Below, piece after piece: positions 1 to 8,769 of a stretch of 64,000 bases of DNA. Position numbers and translations under genes: made by a program. This DNA is from Synanceia verrucosa. Lineage: Eukaryota > Chordata > Actinopteri > Perciformes > Synanceiidae. Where the stretch lies: contig JAQQSB010000862.1 of NCBI GenBank assembly GCA_029721515.1, positions 1-64,000 of the forward strand. The letters run 5' to 3'. How positions within the stretch are numbered: the stretch's first letter is position 1; every line of letters starts with the position of its first letter. The notes beneath the pieces were generated by a model. The model saw nothing but the letters and a program-made list of their open reading frames with translations, did no database searches and had not been told where the DNA came from.

Positions 1-589
1 AGGAGGTGATGTCATCCAGGCTTCCTCTGTCCTGATGGTGGTGAGATGGAGAAGAGGCGATGCTGCTTTCAGGTTGTATCTGTTAGAGTAGTGGAGAGAA
101 GAGGATGTGTTTACTCTTCCTCCCTTTAACACATGCTGCAGATTAGTTTTGTGCCTCGTAGTCCTGTGCGTTTCTCATCTCACAGGTATCCATGGATCCA
201 GTCTACCTGGTGGAGTAGTGGTTGTACCCAGACCAGTCAGGCTTCATCTTCTGGTTCTGAGTGACCGGTGGTGGTGATGAGGTCATCCTGCGGAGGTTTC
301 TCCTGTTTGGTGTGGTGGAGTGGAAGGCGTGCTGCCCAGGCTTCTTCTGGTTGGCATGGTGGAGAGGACGACATGCTTCTCATCCTTTGCTGATAGCTTG
401 ATGATGCTCTTCATCCCCTTGGACACTCTCATACAATTCTATATATACACACTGTATATTAGCTGTTGTTATATTGAGTTGGACATTTCCATACAATTTT
501 GTATGTTAGTGTTAATGTGTTTTCATTGTTGTTATTCTGTACACATGGCATCTATTGCACGTCTGTCCATCCTGGAAGAGGGATCCCTC
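1..589. other. no gene recognised
   Basis: Moderately T-rich sequence without a recognisable coding region. A 95-codon open frame at 320-607 has no familiar protein features and runs straight into the retroposon tail that follows, so I treat it as chance. It may be the upstream part of the same retroposon, but nothing diagnostic is visible. Confidence 0.5.
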
Positions 590-800
590 CTCTGTTGCTC
601 TTCCTGAGGTTTCTTCCGTTTCTTTTTCCCTGTTAAAAGTTTTTTTGGGGGGAGTTTTTCCTTAGTCGATCACGAGGGTCATTGTAAAGGACAGAGGGTG
701 TCATATTCTGTACAGATTGTAAAGCCCAATGGGGCCAATTCATAATTTGTGATATTGGGCTATACAAATAAAGTTGACTTGACTTGACTTGACTTGTTTA
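590..800 (+). repeat. retroposon 3' end with TTGAC tail
   Basis: The stretch has a 'TTTCTTCC...CCCTGTTAAAAG...GGGAGTTTTTCC' run, a 'TTGTAAAGCCC' motif, 'GGGCTATACAAATAAAG' and a terminal TTGAC-type short tandem at 771-795. This arrangement is typical of the common teleost LINE/SINE 3' tails that end in TTGAATTGAATTG-like repeats. The family name is not certain. It is a 3' end only; no reverse transcriptase is attached. Confidence 0.6.
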
Positions 801-841
801 GTGTATGGGCTAATGCTTGCATGCTAACTTTTGCTTCTCAA

Positions 842-915
842 GTCTCTGTGGTGCAATTGGCCAGCCTGTTCGGCTGTTAACTGAAAGTTTAGTGGTTCGA
901 GCCCACCCAGGGGAT
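842..915 (+). tRNA. tRNA-Asn(GTT)-like gene, mildly degenerate
   Basis: The cloverleaf order is visible: acceptor GTCTCTG, an A box around GTGCAATTGGCC, an anticodon arm with loop centred on GTT (CGGCTGTTAACTG), and a T arm GTGG-TTCGAGC-CCAC with a perfect stem. The body matches vertebrate tRNA-Asn closely. The 3' acceptor strand (CAGGGGA) mispairs at its outer end and the variable region is altered, so it is either a decayed gene or a tRNA-derived repeat head. The flank just downstream (from 907) reappears around 1,628 without the tRNA, which suggests local duplication. Confidence 0.7.
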
Positions 916-1069
916 GATGGTTTATGTGTTTAATAAACCAGCTAAAGTAATCTGAATCAAGGCTGGAATATACTTCTCCGACTCGTAATACGTTATCCGA
1001 CTCAGTAGCTATGGAGACCCTCGCCCTCACAGTTCTCCGTCGTGATGCGTGTTCTGCACCCATGCGGTG

Positions 1070-1818
1070 AAATGCAACCGCCTCGGAAAGTGAAGCAATT
1101 TGCCTTAATAAAATACTATTTTATGATTTAATTATTCGTGAGGGAGATAGAAGAGTAGAGCATTGGTTGCTTTCAGTATTTAAAACTCCTCTTCCTCTTT
1201 CTTCTCAACACAAAATCGGATAAGAGCGAACACAAACCAACACCTTTCAGTATGTTCTGTGGAAATATACCCCAGCCATAATTACTAAATGAGTTAAATG
1301 GATTTTTGAGCAGGTTTAATGTGTTTGACTTGCCTTTCACAAGGCTAATCGATACTTTAGTTTCTGTCCTGTCGCTGCTGCAGAGATGACCTGTCTGTTT
1401 CTGTGTAGGGAGAGTGGCTGCATTTCACAGCAGGGGTGTAACTAGAGGACCAATTACAGCCCTTGTTGTCTCTGTCTTCCCTTGATGGATTGACGGACAG
1501 TTAAAAAAAAAATTCCAGCGCCCGGAGAGGACAGAGAGGCTCTCCACGTATCTACGTACGGCACTTTACGGAGTACTATAAGTTGGCCTTCAGTAACTTG
1601 GCTTTGTGATCAAGAGGTAACCCTAACCCAGGTAAGATGGTTTATGTGCTGAATTAACCAGAAGAAGTGATCTGAATGAGTAACCTGTGTTGTGTGATCA
1701 GCAGCTAAAATCAGTAATATTCACTAATTTAGCTGATGAAGATTTAGAGAAGCTGTATTAAAATGCTGTGTTAAAATAGTCTTTTCAACTAAGAGTTACT
1801 TTCATCAACTACTACTTT
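1070..1818. other. no gene; partial copy of the tRNA-Asn flank
   Basis: No coding signal. Positions 1,627-1,672 (AACCCAGGTAAGATGGTTTATG and following) repeat the sequence at 905-955 immediately downstream of the tRNA-Asn-like element, but only the last few tRNA bases are present. The rest is unassigned AT-rich sequence. Confidence 0.5.
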
Positions 1819-2035
1819 CATGGCTGTAGCTCAGTGGGTAGAGTGGTCGCCTTTCAACTCCCCTGCTCCACAACAAGTTGTTGTGTCCTTGAGCAAGACA
1901 CTTAACCCTGAAGTTGCTCCCCAGGCGCCTTACTGTAGGCAGCCAACTGCTCCTTTTATGGGATGGGTAAAATGCACAGGTTAAATTTCATCTATGTATG
2001 TACCTGTAAATATGTCACATGATCATGATCCTCTA
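1819..2035 (+). mobile_element. V-SINE-like retroposon
   Basis: It starts with a tRNA-like A box (GGCTGTAGCTCAGTGGGTAG). This is followed by the fish V-SINE core: GTGTCCTTGAGCAAGACACTTAACCC, then a 'GTTGCTCC' and 'ACTGCTCC' pair. The tRNA part is internally deleted (no B box before the core), so the copy is probably dead. A full relative on the other strand sits at 35,221-35,531. Confidence 0.6.
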
Positions 2036-2243
2036 CTTCTTTTTCTAGTTGAGTACCACTGATCTTCAGTTCGACCAGGACATGAGGCTCCATCCTCTCA
2101 GTCCAAATATGGTCTCAAAAATACAAACATGACAGCCAAGTGATCCAAGATGGAGACCAGTGGGTGAGGTAAGACTATTTATATGGAAATGATGATTGTT
2201 ATTATTTTTAAGCACAAATAATTTTTGCATGTTGTTAATTTCA

Positions 2244-2597
2244 CATCCATCCATCCATTTTCTACTGCTTATCCTCACATAGGGTCGCGTGGGGGCTGGA
2301 GCCTATCCCAGCTGTCTTAGGATGAAAGGCAGGGTACACCCTGGACAAGTCACCAGTTCATTGCAGGGCACTTAGAGACAGACAACCACTCACACTCACA
2401 TTCACACCTACGGTCAATTTAAATTAGCCAATTAACCTAATCCCCATGCATTTTTGTGGATGGTGGGAAGCCAGAGTACCCGAAGAGAACCCACCCATAC
2501 TCTGGGAGAACATATTCACACAGAAAGTAGGGAATCATATCCTTTACTTACTTGTTCTGAGGCAACAGTGCTAACCACTGCACCACTGTGCCCCCCA
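2244..2597 (-). repeat. tRNA-promoter dispersed repeat (family R1)
   Basis: High-copy fish repeat, here reversed. Read on the minus strand it opens with a tRNA-like head (GTGCAGTGGTTAGCACTG). It continues through 'ACTCTGGCTTCC' and 'TTAGGTTAATTGGC' and ends in 'CAGCTGGGATAGGCTCCAGCC'. Further copies lie at 10,098-10,408, 13,363-13,622, 20,586-20,919 and, truncated, at 44,886-45,009. The head suggests a SINE-like Pol III origin, but I cannot name the family. Confidence 0.7.
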
Positions 2598-3032
2598 CTG
2601 GAGAGATTTTAAACAGTCACAACTGCGTGTCTTGGATTTGAATGGCTGTGTTGACAAACGTGAGGAAACAAAGAAGGAAAAGTGGTTCCAAGTCAAAGGA
2701 TGGGTTACATGTAGTGTATTAGAGTCAAATGTACTTATGTTGTTCAATGAATAATAGTTAATGGTCAACATTTTCTGTCCTTTGCACAGCATACACACTC
2801 AAAGGCTTTGTAGTAGTCAGTACTTTTTTGTGTTTTCTATTCTAATTCCTCCTGGAGATTGATGACATTAATGTCGCTCCCTCTCACATGCTGAACTTGA
2901 TCTAATTCCTCTGTATAAAGAATTATCATGTAGCTCCTCCTAGCTTCTCTAATCTCATGCTCCACTTTCACAGACTATATAAGTCCATGTAAACACGACT
3001 GGAAGGTGTCCTGGATTGTGAGTCAGCAGAGA

Positions 3033-3111
3033 ATGTTGTTGAGGCTGAGTAGTTCAGACAATGACCTGCAAATCCATAGTTCTGCAAGCAAGGGTTCAGA
3101 TCCTAGCATAC
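3033..3111 (+). tRNA. tRNA-Ser(GCT)-derived pseudogene
   Basis: The order 'GGCTGAGTAGTTCAG', 'ATGACCTGCAAATCCAT', 'TTCTGCAAGC', 'GGGTTCAGATCC' parallels a class-II tRNA-Ser with its long variable arm. The anticodon position reads GCA instead of GCT and the acceptor stem is not closed. It is best read as a decayed copy. Confidence 0.5.
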
Positions 3112-3118
3112 ATTAGTT

Positions 3119-3172
3119 CATCATTGATCATGGACTGCAAATCTATTGTGCTCTGTACAGGTGGGTTCATTG
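3119..3172 (+). tRNA. truncated tRNA-Ser(GCT) relic
   Basis: Immediately after the previous relic, 'CATGGACTGCAAATCTATTGTGCTCTGTACAGG' followed by 'TGGGTTC' again resembles the anticodon, variable and T arms of tRNA-Ser(GCT). The 5' third and the acceptor end are missing. The anticodon position again reads GCA, so the two relics share the change. Confidence 0.45.
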
Positions 3173-3249
3173 TTGTTGCATTTATGTTCACATCAGTCTG
3201 CTGAGTTTACGTTATTAAGATTTCACGTGGAGGTGGTTTACTTCTTGTA

Positions 3250-3322
3250 GGTTTCATAGTGTAGTGGTTATCACGTCTGCTTTACATGCAGAAGGTCTTG
3301 GGGTCAAACCCCAGTGGAACCA
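3250..3322 (+). tRNA. tRNA-Val(TAC)
   Basis: A complete 73-nt cloverleaf. The acceptor GGTTTCA pairs with TGGAACC (one G-T wobble). The D arm is GTGTAGTGGTTATCAC, the anticodon arm is TCTGC-TTTACAT-GCAGA (anticodon TAC) and the T arm is TGGGG-TCAAA-CCCCA. A CTTTT run follows at 3,326-3,330 and can act as a Pol III terminator. The T loop has GTCAAAC where GTTCGAAC/GTTCGAGC is usual, a B-box weakness that leaves some doubt about activity. Confidence 0.8.
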
Positions 3323-4116
3323 CAGCTTTTCTTCAGTGGTGTACAGCAACAAACATATGAAAGGTCTGTGTGGACCTGTAGCTGGAGATGTGTCAGATCC
3401 TCCTCCTGTGCACTGCTGGGGTTCCCTTGAGCAAAGCAGCAAACCCTCAACTCCTCTGGGGTTCTTATATGGCAACCTCTCCCTCTGACATGTCTCCATT
3501 CATGCATGTGTGTTGGTTATAAGTTGTGTGTTTTTAGACCTCTGTGTGCAGTTCGTTTAAAAAAAAAAACAAGTGACACTACTTTCTTTATCGTAGTTCA
3601 TCTTCTATCTTAATTGTAGTGTCACTGTAAAACCACAGAATTTTCTGATGACCTCATGCTGATCCATATGCAATGAGAAATTCCATAATTACAATACAAC
3701 ACATCACATCAAATCTCTGTGAGGGCAGAGAGAGAACATTTACTGTGGAGCAGAAGATCTCAGGTTCAATCTCCACCTGTGGCATGAATCTGCATCGAAG
3801 GGACTGAAGGTTTCTGTATTTTAACTCAATGCAGACTCTGTCCCAATTCCCATCTGATGTTCACAATCATTCCACATTCAGCTGCTGAACATGTTATGAA
3901 GGATCATGACCTTGAGAAACGCTGACCTTCACTGCATACCATTTACTTAGATCCTACATACAGCACACAGGGCTAAAGCATCAGAAGCTTTAGTTATCCA
4001 ACAGCTGACTAGTTCAATATTTCTTGGAATCTGCATCAAAGATCACAAGTTCAGCAATCTGTACCATGTGAAAGTAATGTCACCTCCATAGTTTCTAGGT
4101 GATACTGTGTGAAAGG

Positions 4117-4189
4117 GGCTCTATGGTGCAATGATTAGTGAGCCTGACTCCAGATCAGAAGGTTGTGTGTTCATATCACATCAGAATCA
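4117..4189 (+). tRNA. tRNA-Trp(CCA) pseudogene
   Basis: The anticodon arm CTGACTCCAGATCAG and the T-arm region GTGTGTTCATATCACAT match vertebrate tRNA-Trp. The D-arm region (GGTGCAATGATTAG) is also recognisable. The acceptor strands GGCTCTA and CAGAATC pair poorly, so this is a decayed copy. Confidence 0.6.
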
Positions 4190-4431
4190 TTATTTCTGCT
4201 GAAATTATATCTGGATCAATATAGTATCTATTTAATAACAGTGTAAATACACATAATGCTGTACATTTTACAATGTGCAAAGATTATTCGTACTTATAAA
4301 CAAACACTTAAAAACAAATAAAACTACCCATTCAGAAGTGTATTCTAGTTCTTCTCCATGACTGCAGGAGGAAGCAGCTGTGTTGTTCAAATGGCACAGT
4401 GAGTGACAACAGAGCCTCTCCTTTAAAGTGA

Positions 4432-4503
4432 ATATAAGAAGTGTTAAAGACAACAGCGCCTCATACATGCAAAGCACAGGCTCTACCACTGAGCTACATC
4501 CCC
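4432..4503 (-). tRNA. tRNA-Ala(TGC) pseudogene, 3' half decayed
   Basis: On the minus strand GGGGATG-TA-GCTCAGTGGTAGAGC is a textbook tRNA-Ala 5' half, and the anticodon loop TTTGCAT gives TGC. From the variable loop onwards the sequence no longer forms a T arm or a closing acceptor strand. It is a dead relic, in opposite orientation to most tRNAs in this island. Confidence 0.6.
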
Positions 4504-4624
4504 TGTGATGCTTCAGTAAACCACCATACTACCGATCACTGCTGAAAAGTAGGCCATACACGACTCTCCTGCTTACTTTCAGACAAAATAAAAGCAACAC
4601 TATACTATCACTGAAGAAAAGGAC

Positions 4625-4705
4625 TGTGATTGCTGGGAATCAAACTCAGGTCAAGTGCTTGGAAGGCAGCTATGCTCACCACTATCACTATCACTACCAC
4701 CATCA
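4625..4705 (-). tRNA. tRNA-Gly(TCC) pseudogene with D-arm expansion
   Basis: The minus strand reads GGTGGTAG, then TGATAG repeated, then TGGTGAGCATAGCTGCC-TTCC-AAGCA and a T arm GAGTTTGATTCCCAG. It is the same gene type as the intact copy at 5,329 but carries an extra GTGATA-type repeat in the D arm. That insertion should spoil folding. Confidence 0.6.
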
Positions 4706-4922
4706 TGGGTAAAAAGACAGTTTTCACAAAGTCTGCAATTTATCTGTACATCAAGACAAAAACACACTAATTACAAGTACTGGGTACAAATACTAGGTGC
4801 ACAGTTTCTAGATGGTTAGATTTCTGGCTTACGTCCACTGGATAACATTCCAGTTGTCTTTTTTTCTGATATGACGTGAAGGATGCTGTAGTCTCTGGTA
4901 AATTCAAGAGTGCATGTGCAAA

Positions 4923-5004
4923 TATGCATATGGCTGAGTGGTTAAGGTGATGGACTAAAAATCCATTGGGGTCTCCCTGCTCAGATTTGAATTCTGCCCA
5001 TAAT
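4923..5004 (+). tRNA. tRNA-Ser pseudogene (anticodon reads AAA)
   Basis: A class-II body with D arm GGCTGAGTGGTTAAGG, anticodon arm TGGACTAAAAATCCA, variable arm TGGGGTCTCCCTGC and T arm CAGATTTGAATTCTG. The loop has A where the Ser(AGA) copies have G. The acceptor ends do not pair convincingly. Confidence 0.6.
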
Positions 5005-5328
5005 GGTAGAGTTTATTGTATTATGGGATATATTCACGACCCAGGTAGACTGGCTCTCCTGTCTCTTCTTGGGTGCAGGTAACCATTACTCGTCTTAGCG
5101 TGCTGAATTTTGGCTGTGATTTCACCGTATGAGGCCTGAAAGTTTGTAACGCTGCATTCAGACGTGTAGGAGGCAGTGTGGCAACAATACTGTGTAGCTC
5201 TTTGAACATCTCCTGCTGTAGTTAACATCTCTGACTGGACGGTAGTTTTCTGATGGAGCTGCCACAGATTGCGCAGTGCCTCTCACTCTTCCCTTTCCAA
5301 AAGTGGCAATTTTTTTCATTGTTATCTT

Positions 5329-5400
5329 GCGATGGTGGTGTAGTGGTGAGCATAGCTGCCTTCCAAGCAGTTGACTTGGGTTCGACTCCCAGCCATCGCA
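5329..5400 (+). tRNA. tRNA-Gly(TCC), intact
   Basis: A 72-nt cloverleaf with a perfect seven-pair acceptor stem (GCGATGG with CCATCGC, discriminator A). The anticodon arm is GCTGC-CTTCCAA-GCAGT and the T arm is TTGGG-TTCGACT-CCCAG. This is the best-preserved tRNA gene in the window. It lies between two Ser copies in the tandem unit. Only a TTT run follows within 10 bases, so termination would be weak. Confidence 0.9.
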
Positions 5401-5520
5401 GGGGCTTTAGTCTTTGGTAAATTCTGTAGTGCACGTGAAAATACTTTTTCTGACTTACGTCCACTGGATAAGGTTCAAATTATCTTTATTTTTTGCAATG
5501 TAATGGCATAGAAGGTGTAA

Positions 5521-5592
5521 GTTGTCGTGGCTGAGTGGTTAAGGTGATGGCCTAGAAATCCATTAGGGTCAGTTTCGAATCCTGCAGACGAT
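5521..5592 (+). tRNA. tRNA-Ser(AGA) pseudogene, variable arm deleted
   Basis: The 5' half GTTGTCGTGGCTGAGTGGTT and loop CTAGAAA (anticodon AGA) are clear. The variable arm collapses directly into the T arm (GGGTCAGTTTCGAATCCTGC). The 3' acceptor strand does not match the 5' strand. Confidence 0.6.
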
Positions 5593-5970
5593 GATAGAGT
5601 TTGTTGAATTTTGGGACATATTCACTACCCAGGTAGGCTGGCTCTCCTGTCCCTTCTTAGCTGCAGGTGATGGTGAAAGACCTTGTGAGGTTGTCGGACA
5701 TATTAACACCACAGAATGTGGTAGTCCAGTCGGCCTTCTCAAGTCAACGACCTGTCTCTGTAATGTTGTCGACATTGAAAGTTTGTAACGCTGCATTCAG
5801 ACATATAGGAGGCAGAGTGGCCACAGTACTGTGTAGCTCTTTGCACATCTCCTGCTGTAGTTAACATGCTCATCTCTGACTGGATGGTAGTTTTCTGATG
5901 GAGGTGCCACAGTTTGCACAGTGCCTCTCACTCCTCCCTTTCCAAAAAGTGGCATTTTTTCTGCCCGTAT

Positions 5971-6029
5971 GAGCAATGGTGGTATAGTGGTGAGCAGAGC
6001 TTCCTTGGGTTAGATTCTCGGCCATCACA
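5971..6029 (+). tRNA. tRNA-Gly relic lacking the anticodon arm
   Basis: The 5' third (GGTGGTATAGTGGTGAGCA) and the 3' third (TTGGGTTAGATTCTCGGCCATCACA) of tRNA-Gly(TCC) are fused. The anticodon arm between them is deleted. It lies at the corresponding position in the second tandem unit. Confidence 0.65.
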
Positions 6030-6146
6030 GGGGCTTTAATCTTTGGTCAATTCAATGCATGTGGAACAAGTTTTTCTTGCACACGTCCACTGGATAACAT
6101 TCAAATTATCTTTATTTTTTCCGATATGATGACAAGAGCTATGTAG

Positions 6147-6228
6147 GTTGTCGTGGCCGAGTGGTTAAGGAGACGGATTAGAAATCCATTGGGGTCTCCC
6201 TGCGCAGGTTGGAATCCTGCTGACAACT
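6147..6228 (+). tRNA. tRNA-Ser(AGA), nearly intact
   Basis: Full class-II layout. The acceptor GTTGTCG pairs with TGACAAC (one G-T). The D arm is GGCCGAGTGGTTAAGG, the anticodon loop is TTAGAAA (AGA), and a long variable arm GGGGTCTCCC is present. The T arm is CAGG-TTGGAAT-CCTG, where C56 of the usual TTCGAAT is changed to G. That change damages the B box and the conserved G19-C56 contact. The anticodon stem has one mismatch. Confidence 0.7.
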
Positions 6229-6589
6229 TTAGGGTTTGTTGAATTTTGGGACATATTCACTACCCAGGTGTGCTGGCTCTCCTGTACCTTCTTAGCTGCA
6301 GGTGATGGTGACCTTGTGGCCTGAAAGTTTGTAACGCTGCATTCAGACGTGTAGGAGGCAGTGTGGCCACAATACTGTGTAGCTCTTTGAACATCTCCTG
6401 CTGCAGTTAACATGCTCATCTCTAACTGGACGTAGTTTCAGTTTTCTTTTTTTCTGATATGACTTGAAGGACGCCATAGTCTTTGGTAAATTTAATGGTG
6501 CACGTGCAAATATCTTTTCTTGCATATGGCCACTGGCTAATGTTCAACTTATCTTTATTTTTTGTGATATGATGGGAGGGCTGCAGTAG

Positions 6590-6671
6590 GTTGTCGTGGC
6601 CAAGTGGTTAAGGCAATGAACTAGAAATCCAGTGCAGTTTCCCTGTGCAGGTTTGAATCCTACCAACAATG
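6590..6671 (+). tRNA. tRNA-Ser(AGA) pseudogene
   Basis: GTTGTCGTGGCCAAGTGGTTAAGG, then loop CTAGAAA, variable arm and T arm CAGGTTTGAATCCTA. The anticodon stem (ATGAA / TCCAG) and T stem have lost pairs, and the 3' acceptor (CCAACAA) fits poorly. It is the last member of the array. Confidence 0.6.
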
Positions 6672-6933
6672 GTAAATTATTTTGACGTAGCATAAATAGT
6701 TTTTAGTTCTAACAGTATTCCTAACAGATATAAACTGTACAGACAGAGAAATAAAATGAGTTTTACTTGTTTCAATAATGTGAGCAAACATGAACATAGA
6801 GATGCATTTGGAGCCGACTCTGAAAAGAGACAAACTTGCCATCGTTAATCAGCATCCACATGAATGCTGTCTGCTTAGATTTAGGATGAAGGGCTTGGTC
6901 TGCTCCTCTGCTATGAAAATCTTTTCACCAAAT

Positions 6934-7140
6934 GTTAAAAAAGAGTCAACTGGACTTGCTTGAGGTTTGTTGAAGATGTCTCACTCCTCATCCAAGAGGC
7001 TTCTTCAGTTCTAACGTTAGGAGTCGTTACCATTACTGTGGGAGTCGCTGTCCACCCACCCTTATGAAAGCTGTTAAGGTGATCTGCACTCAGGTGTGAA
7101 TGGATACTGTGGTTTCTGGGGATGGAGGTCAATACTGAGA
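6934..7140 (+). repeat. dispersed repeat ('GGACTTGCTT...GAAGACGTTTCACC' type)
   Basis: Contains the common teleost segment TCAACTGGACTTGCTTGAGG...TGAAGATGTCTCACTCCTCATCCAAGAGGCTTCTTCAGTTC. A shorter copy is at 44,716-44,815. In that copy the adjoining block 'CACACCTGAGTGCAGATCACC' is in the opposite orientation to the one here (7,073-7,096), so the two copies are rearranged relative to each other. Confidence 0.55.
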
Positions 7141-7194
7141 TGTAAGTGGCTGATAGATGGTGTCATAGTCCTCCTCCTCTGTTCAGAGATCTGG

Positions 7195-7440
7195 GGTGCG
7201 TTTCCCAAAGGTTCGTTGCTAACTTCGTTAGCTACTTCCCTACGTTGAACGATGGATCTCTGACGCAACTTCCGATGTTTACAACTAACCGTAGTGTTTC
7301 CCAAAAGCTTAGTTGGAACAATGCATGGGAAGTTGCATTGGAAAGTTGTGTCGTTCAAACGAATAGCATGGAGCTGTCGTTGAATGTTCGTTCAGGTGAC
7401 GTCAGGTCCTCTACTTCTTCTTCTTGGGGCTTGAAATGTC
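7195..7440. repeat. possible fold-back (MITE-like) remnant
   Basis: A GGTGCGTTTCCCAAAGGTTCGTT start, a second GTGTTTCCCAAAAGCTTAGTT inside, and scattered CGTTGAACG / CGTTCAAACG pairs are typical of palindromic MITEs in fish. Terminal repeats and a target-site duplication could not be fixed. The 100-codon open frame across it is not protein-like. Confidence 0.35.
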
Positions 7441-7499
7441 AGGATTAGGCACCCTGTGATCCATGATCCCCCCTACAGCATGAATGAAGGATGTCACTT

Positions 7500-7995
7500 T
7501 AACTTTCACCTCACAGTTGAGGTGAAAAGATGCAAGTTATGTTTTAAAAAACAATGTTTGTGTAGCCCTAGAAGTTTCAGATTACAATGTAAATAGCCTA
7601 CTATTAAATAATTACATTATATTATATTATTAGATAGATAGATACTTTAGTCATCTCACAGAGAAATTCACAGTTCCAGCAGCTTGAAAGATGGAAACAC
7701 ACAGGGACATGCAGGGGTCAGGAGGATAAAAATAAAATAAGAGATAAAGTACCAAACTGTTTACTGTAATAGATACATAAGAGGAATGCAAGGTGCAGAT
7801 TATGATAAAATATGATAATAGATAATAATACGAGGTGCAATTTTTGATAAACGATGAGATAAAAAAGAAAGTCTGACAGTTACAGTGCAGTAGCAAATGA
7901 CAGTATGTAACATACAGTTACACATAAGATTTCTAACTGAAAATAAGTCATCATTAAAGCAGTCCAATTGAATAAGGTAGTGATCAACAATTGAT
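7500..7995 (+). repeat. segment repeated inverted at 41.76-41.96 kb, with an insertion
   Basis: 7,500-7,600 (CACCTCACAGTTGAGGTGAAAAGATGCAAGTTATG and following) and 7,930-7,985 (TGAAAATAAGTCATCATTAAAG...GAATAAGGTAGTG) match the reverse strand of 41,760-41,945, where they are nearly contiguous. The intervening 7,630-7,920 contains a GATAGATAGATACTTTAGTCATCTC LINE-like tail and looks like a later insertion. A second copy of that tail is at 41,003. Confidence 0.6.
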
Positions 7996-8097
7996 GAACA
8001 AGTGATGTTAAATCTTCACAAATATTGCGAAATTGCGAAATAAAAACACAACTCGGTGCTCGATTACAATGTCAGAAATTTTACTAGGCTACGTCTT

Positions 8098-8226
8098 ATC
8101 TGCCAGTAAAAGTAAAACATCTCATCACCCTCAGGAGGATTTGAACCCATGCCTAACTAAATGCTATGTTAACACACTACAATACCAACACTCTAATCTC
8201 TGTCCTATCCCACCACAGACTGTTAT
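8098..8226 (-). repeat. tRNA-like retroposon head, degenerate
   Basis: On the minus strand, CATGGGTTCAAATCCTCCTGAGG gives a good Pol III B box, and an A-box-like stretch lies about 50 bases upstream. No tRNA cloverleaf closes. This is probably a SINE head, with low certainty. Confidence 0.35.
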
Positions 8227-8252
8227 ATGAGCTGTAGGGATATATAGGCTAG

Positions 8253-8520
8253 ATGTACACAGAAAAGCCCTGGGACAGGAATCAAACACAGTTCAACATG
8301 GATCAATTTTTAGTAGCTCATGTGAAAGTGAGAGAGGACACAGAGTGTGGGGAGAGCAGAAAACAGAGGAAGTATGAGTCTGATTATTTAAAGTTTGTCT
8401 TTTCATGTATTGGTCCTGATGATGCTCCACTGCCACAGTGTGTTATTAGCAAAGAGCTGCTAGCTAACGACAGGATGCTACCATGTAAACTCCATCATCA
8501 TATTGAAACCATGGATCTCA
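8253..8520 (+). pseudogene. hAT-derived BED zinc-finger fragment (ZBED/FAM200-like)
   Basis: The frame contains KYESDYLKF, then CIGPDDAPLPQCVIS and ELLANDRMLPCKLHHHIET. This is the N-terminal BED-type finger found in hAT transposases and in domesticated relatives such as ZBED5 and FAM200. The usual Cys-x2-Cys pair reads CVIS, so one zinc ligand is lost (Cys to Ser), and His ligands at the end (HHHIETM) are only partly kept. Similarity stops around codon 90; the remaining open frame to 8,765 is not hAT-like, and no RNase H or dimerisation domain follows. It is a truncated relic of a fish hAT element or of a gene made from one. Confidence 0.6.
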
Positions 8521-8769
8521 AGTGTCACCATTCAGACTGTGACACACATTTTAACCCTTTCACTCTCTCACCTGCCACACCTGCTATTTCTCACACATTA
8601 CACCACGATATGAGCAGTGGGACGTGTAGCAAGACACTCTGGGAATCACAGAGCTCATCAGGAGCTTGGCACGCTCCAGCCAATCAGAAAATAACATACT
8701 GCAACACATCAGCCAATCAGAAAATAGCACTGCTGTCTCTGGTTAAGGTACGGTCATTATTTTAAATGT

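Larger units (their letters stand above)
4805..6680 (+). repeat. tandem Ser/Gly tRNA array, unit about 0.6 kb
   Basis: The same spacer blocks recur in order: 'TCCACTGGATAA(C/G)(A/G)TTCAA(A)TTATCTTTATTTTT', a Ser tRNA body, 'TATTCACTACCCAGGTAGGCTGGCTCTCCTGT', 'GAAAGTTTGTAACGCTGCATTCAGAC', 'CACATCTCCTGCTGTAGTTAACAT', then a Gly tRNA body. Ser bodies start near 4,923, 5,521, 6,147 and 6,590; Gly bodies start at 5,329 and 5,971. Spacing between the first three Ser bodies is about 600-625 bp. The last unit lost its Gly member. Confidence 0.8.

Noticed and set aside
824..1063. 79-codon minus-strand frame
   Set aside because: It lies over the tRNA-Asn-like element and its flank and has no protein-like features.
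3735..3786. A further tRNA at 3.74 kb (GGTTCAATCTCC B box), with a relative on the minus strand at 45.13-45.18 kb
   Set aside because: The B box is good and the two places share TGTGGAGC...CCACCTGTGGCA, but no cloverleaf closes; at most a repeat head.
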